A stretch of 64,000 bases of DNA from Nocardiopsis dassonvillei_B (GTDB taxonomy: Bacteria; Actinomycetota; Actinomycetes; Streptosporangiales; Streptosporangiaceae): the NCBI RefSeq assembly GCF_964273065.1, contig NZ_OZ186815.1, positions 1 through 64,000 of the forward strand, in the 5' to 3' direction. The notes under the pieces were generated by a model. It was not told where the DNA came from, ran no database searches, and saw nothing but the letters and a program-made list of their open reading frames with translations. Made by a program: the position numbers and the translations under genes. Shown piece by piece: positions 60,249-64,000 of the stretch; the stretch's first letter is position 1; each line of letters opens with the position of its first letter.

Positions 60249-60989
60249 TCAGCGCCCTCGCGCGTTCTCGAAGGCGAGGACGTGCAGGCGGGACGTGAGC
60301 CGCCAGCCGCGCGCGGCGACCACCGGCGCCAGGACACGGGTGGTGCGCACCAGATCGTCGGCGGTGGCGCCCTCGGGCATGACGTAGACGGGGCTCAGAG
60401 CGAACCGGCTGACGAGCTCGTCGACCTCCTCCAGCTCGTCTGGGGTTCGGGCCACCACCTTGAACACGGCCCGCCCGCTGGTCGCAAAGGCGTCGAGGAC
60501 GGCGGGAACGATGCGCTTGGCCGCGTCGACACCGGAGTTGGTGAGCTTCGGGGAGACGTTGAAGTCCACGCCTTTGACCAGGAGCTCGTCCTGGGGTGCG
60601 ATCGTGCCGTTGGTCTCGACCTCCACGCGCTTTCCCGCCGCCAGCAGCCGGCGGACGAGCGGGATGAGGGAGCGCTGCTGGAGGAGCGGTTCTCCGCCCG
60701 TGACGACCACCAGACCCACGTCGGTCCTGCACGCCCAGTCCGCCAGTTCGCCCACGTCGCGGCGATGTGCCTCACGAGTGGGGTCGTAGGTCGTCCAGTC
60801 CCAGGTGTACTTGGTGTCGCACCAGGAGCAGGTCAGGTTGCAGCGCGACAGCCGGATGAACAGAGCCGGGACACCCAGGCTCGGCCCTTCCCCCTGGAAG
60901 GTCGGTTCGACGTCGCCGAAGCATTCCGCGACGATCAACGACGTCCCGTGGCCGGACACGTGCCGGGTTGCGTTGCCGTCGGGGGTCAC
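60249..60989 (-). CDS. queE: 7-carboxy-7-deazaguanine synthase
   Basis: A 246-residue radical SAM enzyme that converts 6-carboxy-tetrahydropterin to 7-carboxy-7-deazaguanine (CDG). It has the GEGPSLGVPALFIRLSRCNL run with the cluster-binding CNLTCSWC (Cys-x3-Cys-x2-Cys), VVVTGGEPLLQQ, VEVETNGTIAP and VDFNVSPKLTNSG. GTG 60989 overlaps the QueD stop (GTGA) and has GGAGGG upstream. Confidence 0.93.
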   Translation of the reverse strand: MTPDGNATRHVSGHGTSLIVAECFGDVEPTFQGEGPSLGVPALFIRLSRCNLTCSWCDTKYTWDWTTYDPTREAHRRDVGELADWACRTDVGLVVVTGGEPLLQQRSLIPLVRRLLAAGKRVEVETNGTIAPQDELLVKGVDFNVSPKLTNSGVDAAKRIVPAVLDAFATSGRAVFKVVARTPDELEEVDELVSRFALSPVYVMPEGATADDLVRTTRVLAPVVAARGWRLTSRLHVLAFENARGR

Positions 60990-61393
60990 GTTCCCTCCAC
61001 GTCGAATCGTGCCCAGCTGCGTGCGGTCTCGCTGACCTTCACCGCTTGGAGGCGTCCGGGGATGTGGGGCTCGACGTGGCCGATGAACCACTCGGCCAGG
61101 TACCGGGCCAGCAGTTCGGACGTCGGCTCGACGGGGAGCACCTCGTGCAGGTTCCGGTGGTCCAGCTCCCTATCGAGGAATTCCTTGAACGGTGCCAGGT
61201 CCGCGAAGTCGGTGATGAAGCCCGGCGGGACCAGGCGGTCGGCGGTGAGGATCACCTCGACCTCGTAGCTGTGGCCGTGCTGCCGTGAGCACTTGTGCTC
61301 GGTGGGGAGGCCGGGGAGGCGGTGTCCGGCCTCGAAGGTGAACCGTCTGCCTATCGTGAGGGTGCCCTGCGGGCGGGGCTCGGGGGCGTTCAA
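60986..61393 (-). CDS. queD: 6-carboxy-tetrahydropterin synthase
   Basis: A 135-residue QueD/PTPS-family enzyme. The zinc ligands and catalytic residues lie in FTFEAGHRLPGLPTEHKCSR and QHGHSYEVEVIL, with DFADLAPFKEFLDRELDHRN and EPTSELLARYLAEW completing the family pattern; the Cys in HKCSRQHGH is the catalytic one. TTG 61393 (GAGGAG upstream) is preferred; GTG 61411 is possible. It is the first gene of the minus-strand operon, preceded by a long leader. Confidence 0.92.
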   Translation of the reverse strand: MNAPEPRPQGTLTIGRRFTFEAGHRLPGLPTEHKCSRQHGHSYEVEVILTADRLVPPGFITDFADLAPFKEFLDRELDHRNLHEVLPVEPTSELLARYLAEWFIGHVEPHIPGRLQAVKVSETARSWARFDVEGT

Positions 61394-62020
61394 TGCCTCT
61401 CCTCGCTTCACTGCTGAGAGAGCTGCTCGCTGGCGGAACCGGGGGTTCGCGACAGCGAGCGTGGGGACTACTCCTCACTCTGGCCCGGCCGAAGCCGTGT
61501 GGGATCCCCCGCGGGGGTACCCACCACGGGGGTGGGTCCTGAGCACAGCTAGGACTTCCGAGCCACCGTGTCTCGGCTCGGCGCACAGGAATCCGCTTTG
61601 ACAGCCTTACCGCTGTATCGGTTGCCCGACCTCTCATGCACTACGAGTGAGTAGAGAATGAGCGTTTCACGAGTGTCCTGATCCCATGCGGCGTTCGTGA
61701 CTTATTCAACCCTCCGCGTTGCGTGTTGAAAAAATCTTCCCTGACCTGTCGAAGAGGTTTGGTGAGAGTCGCTTGGGAGGGTGTTCGCGGGCTGCTCGCC
61801 TTGTTATCCATGCAGGTGGGCGCGGGGTCGTGTGAGGTTGATCGGAGTGGGGGTGCAGTGGAAGCCATCTCCAGGAGTGTGAATCTTACTTTTTATTTGC
61901 CGTGGTGAGCTTCTTTTGAGTGCGGGGTGAATTTTTGGCGAGAGTGCTTCGAGGGGGTGCCGAGAAAGGCGTTTGATTTGATTCGGGTGTCATTTCTCTC
62001 TGCGATCCGAGGGGGCACCC
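61394..62020. other. Divergent intergenic region
   Basis: 627 bp between queD and the sigma-like gene. It has GC-rich inverted repeats at about 61501-61540 (GGGATCCCCC/GGGGGTACCC and ACCCACC/GGTGGGT) nearer queD and AT-rich stretches (61700-61740, 61880-61990) nearer the plus-strand gene. It probably contains both promoters. No gene or preQ1-type riboswitch is apparent. Confidence 0.45.
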
Positions 62021-62857
62021 GTGGCCTTTGCGCCGTCACCGCTGGAAGTGGTCGAGACCCACTTCGTTCACCTGGCACCCGCCCACCTGACCCTGACCGG
62101 TTCCACGGTCCACCCCTGGCTCCAGGAGCGGATCTATGCGCTGTACGAACTGCGCGACGTCCTCATGGACGTGGACACCCCGCATGAGGTGAAGGACGAG
62201 GTGCTGAGGCACACCATCCGCAGGGCCCGCCTGTCCCAGGACTGGATGGTCGGCGCCTTGGGGTTGTGCATGCCCGCGTTCCGGTCCACCGCCCGGCGCA
62301 CGTGCCGAGGGCTGTCATCGGACGGTGTGGACACAGTGGAGTCCGCCATCCTGAGCGAGGCCGTTCACCAGATTCGCACTATCAACATCGACTACGCCCG
62401 CCTGGCCTGGTACTTGACCCGGCCGGTTCACCGAACGGCCCTCTCAACGCGCAGGCGTGAGAAGGAGGCACCGCGGCCGGCCGGGGCTGCGAGCGAGCAG
62501 GAGGCCCCCGACCCCGGTGTGCAGGGTAGCGCCGAACTGCTGCTGGTGGCCGCGATGCGGGTCGGGGTGCTCTCGCGTTCCGAGGCGAACCTGATCGCTC
62601 GGACCCGCTTGGAGAACATCCCCTTGGCCGAAGTGGCTGGTGAGTTGGGGGTGTCCTACCCGGCGGTGGCCAAGCGCCGTGAGCGCGCCGAAGCCCGGCT
62701 CGTGGCCGCCGTGCACGCGGGCGAGGTGGTGATCGCTGACGCCCTCATCCGCCCTGGAGCTCGCCCCGCAGACGGCCCTGAACACCTCGGTCGGCTCCTG
62801 AACGCCGAGATTCCGGCGAAGTCGATGTCGTATCTGCCCCTGCCCCTGGCTTGTTAG
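62021..62857 (+). CDS. Sigma-70-like regulatory protein
   Basis: A 278-residue protein. Its C-terminal part has a sigma region 4-like HTH: MRVGVLSRSEANLIARTRLE, then LAEVAGELGVSYPAVAKRRE. The N-terminal half is helical (WLQERIYALYELRDVLMDVD) without a clear region 2. Such proteins commonly sit just before the conjugation genes of actinobacterial integrative elements, where they probably act as transcription switches. The GTG start is preceded by an AT-rich promoter region. Confidence 0.6.
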   Translation: MAFAPSPLEVVETHFVHLAPAHLTLTGSTVHPWLQERIYALYELRDVLMDVDTPHEVKDEVLRHTIRRARLSQDWMVGALGLCMPAFRSTARRTCRGLSSDGVDTVESAILSEAVHQIRTINIDYARLAWYLTRPVHRTALSTRRREKEAPRPAGAASEQEAPDPGVQGSAELLLVAAMRVGVLSRSEANLIARTRLENIPLAEVAGELGVSYPAVAKRRERAEARLVAAVHAGEVVIADALIRPGARPADGPEHLGRLLNAEIPAKSMSYLPLPLAC

Positions 62858-62939
62858 GGGAGCGAATACGGGCACTGGGCCTCGGATGCGTCGTGTTGAG
62901 CGCCTGGTGCCCTGATCGGAATCAAGTGAGGGGGATCGG

Positions 62940-63344
62940 GTGAGGGCATCGGCGCAGGGCGGCTCTTCGCGGCGTGGCATCCGGTGGCGCGTAGTGGTGC
63001 TGGCCGCCGCCGTGTCAGCGGTGTGGTGGGTGGCGGTGGGCGAGGACGCCTCGTGGGTGTGGGCACAGACCCGGGAGGGCGCCGAGCAGGAGGCATCGGC
63101 GCTGCTCCAGATTGTGGACCGGGTGCAGCTGATCCTCATCGTGCTCGGCACCGCGCTCGGCACCTTGTTCCTGACGATCGCCGGGGTGCGGTGGATGGTC
63201 GCGGGCGGGGAGCCGGGGTCGATCGATTCCGCCAAGCGGGCGCTGACCGGGACCGCCATCGGCTACGGCATCGCGGTCCTGGCCAGCACACTCATGCAGA
63301 TCCTGGACTGGGTACTCGCCGTACAGGCCGGGGGCGGCCAGTGA
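62940..63344 (+). CDS. TrbC/VirB2-like pilin or small conjugation membrane protein
   Basis: A 134-residue protein. It has a signal/anchor helix (RVVVLAAAVSAVWWVAV) and, after a short exported stretch, two membrane helices in the TrbC/VirB2 pattern (LILIVLGTALGTLFLTIAGV, then WMVAGGEPGSIDSAKRAL and GTAIGYGIAVLASTLMQIL). In type IV secretion it would be the pilin-like subunit. Its TGA overlaps the next GTG. Confidence 0.7.
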   Translation: MRASAQGGSSRRGIRWRVVVLAAAVSAVWWVAVGEDASWVWAQTREGAEQEASALLQIVDRVQLILIVLGTALGTLFLTIAGVRWMVAGGEPGSIDSAKRALTGTAIGYGIAVLASTLMQILDWVLAVQAGGGQ

Positions 63345-64000
63345 CCCCGGCCATGCCCGGTGGGCGGTCGCCGGCGGACCTGGAGATCAGCGACGACCCG
63401 TTGCCGCCGCCGTCCGACGATCCGCCCCCTGAACCCGAGCCCTCACCCGAGGCCGAGCCAGAGCCGGAGATCACCGATGACCCGCTGCCACCGCCGGAGG
63501 ACCCCGAAGGCGGCGAGCCTCCGGTGGTGGAGCCGGAGCCGGTGAAGCTGGATGTCGACGGCAACGTCTTCGACTGCGACCTGATCGACGCCGGGTGCCA
63601 CGTCTCGAACTGGTTCGCCGACTTCGCCGTCTCGGGCCTGAACCCAGCGCTGGGGTGGCTGGCGTCCAAGGCGTTCTACACCCCCGTCCCCACCGAGGGC
63701 ATGCAAGGGCTGCACGCCGGGATCCTGGGCGTGTCCAACACCCTGTTCGTGCTGTTGGTGGTGGCGGGCGGGCTGATCGCGATGGGCCACCAGAGCGTGC
63801 AGATGCGCTACTCGGCCGCCGACATCCTGCCCCGTCTCGTGTGGGGGTTCGTCGCCGCGAACGTCTCGCTGTGGATCTCCACCGAGATGATCGGTGTCTC
63901 CAACCAGGTCGCGGCCGCGATCGGCGCCCAGGCCATCGACCCGCGCGAGGCGGCGGAGAACTTCCGCGACCGGCTGGACGCCCTGGTCGCCGACGCCCTG
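63341..64000 (+). CDS. VirB6/TrbL-like conjugation membrane protein, 5' part
   Basis: 220 codons are visible and the frame runs off the window. A Pro/Glu-rich extracellular segment (about 10-60, with repeated ISDDPLPPP/ITDDPLPPP) is followed by a Cys pair (FDCDLIDAGC), an amphipathic stretch and hydrophobic helices (NTLFVLLVVAGGLIAMGHQS, LVWGFVAANVSLWISTEM), the layout of VirB6/TrbL channel proteins in actinobacterial type IV systems. It is coupled to the pilin-like gene. Confidence 0.7.
   Translation, partial: MTPAMPGGRSPADLEISDDPLPPPSDDPPPEPEPSPEAEPEPEITDDPLPPPEDPEGGEPPVVEPEPVKLDVDGNVFDCDLIDAGCHVSNWFADFAVSGLNPALGWLASKAFYTPVPTEGMQGLHAGILGVSNTLFVLLVVAGGLIAMGHQSVQMRYSAADILPRLVWGFVAANVSLWISTEMIGVSNQVAAAIGAQAIDPREAAENFRDRLDALVADAL

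Overview
The window is GC-rich actinomycete DNA. WhiB- and BldC-type regulators, XRE/DUF397 pairs, pSAM2-type tyrosine integrases, many GTG/TTG starts and dense 4-bp gene overlaps all fit a filamentous Streptosporangiales- or Streptomycetales-like host. A Nocardiopsis-like source is a guess that cannot be proven here. The window is almost entirely accessory DNA: a mosaic of integrated elements, defence genes, insertion sequences and, at the right end, what looks like a conjugative-element backbone.

Layout. 0-6.6 kb: the end of a siderophore-interacting flavoprotein, a DUF4041/GIY-YIG protein, an XRE/DUF397 pair with a divergent operon of four small genes, and an IS3-family element that truncates the last of them. 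7.3-13.8 kb: a complete Sdp-like (sporulation-delaying-protein type) toxin locus with toxin, SdpA, SdpB, two SdpI-like proteins, an ArsR/SdpR-like regulator, a DCC thiol oxidoreductase and a two-component system. 14.8-24.5 kb: an element bounded by copies of the 3' half of a tRNA-Arg gene, carrying a sulfur-transfer regulon under an ArsR-rhodanese regulator with three matching operators, a P450/methyltransferase pair with a divergent TetR regulator, and an integrase. 24.5-40.6 kb: further modules separated by the same tRNA-derived repeat and by integrase remnants. Their cargo is defence: a GmrSD-like DUF262/DUF1524/RAMA nuclease, a Trypco2 + trypsin-STAND-TPR pair, a GIY-YIG protein, a Gabija-like GajA/GajB pair and an SRA-plus-nuclease protein. 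40.8-49.3 kb: a Panacea-type toxin-antitoxin pair, a decaying membrane/lipoprotein operon, a large nuclease-methyltransferase (type ISP-like), a decayed IS630-type element and a DnaQ-like exonuclease.

50.3-64 kb: a region with regulators (HATPase, WhiB, BldC, HTH-TPR), then a 5-formyl-THF cyclo-ligase-like protein and a Nudix hydrolase on the plus strand. On the minus strand follow a methyltransferase, DUF2797 and a tight operon of 7-deazaguanine genes (QueD, QueE, FolE) with a TGT-like protein, a nucleoside-phosphorylase-like protein and a dTMP-kinase-like protein. A sigma-like regulator and VirB2/VirB6-like conjugation genes run off the right edge. No QueC is visible, so as far as this window shows the pathway stops at 7-carboxy-7-deazaguanine.

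The most interesting points are the QueC-less deazaguanine operon inside a conjugative-type region, the actinobacterial Sdp-like locus with its own two-component system, and the tandem tRNA-Arg-derived attachment sites that separate defence modules.
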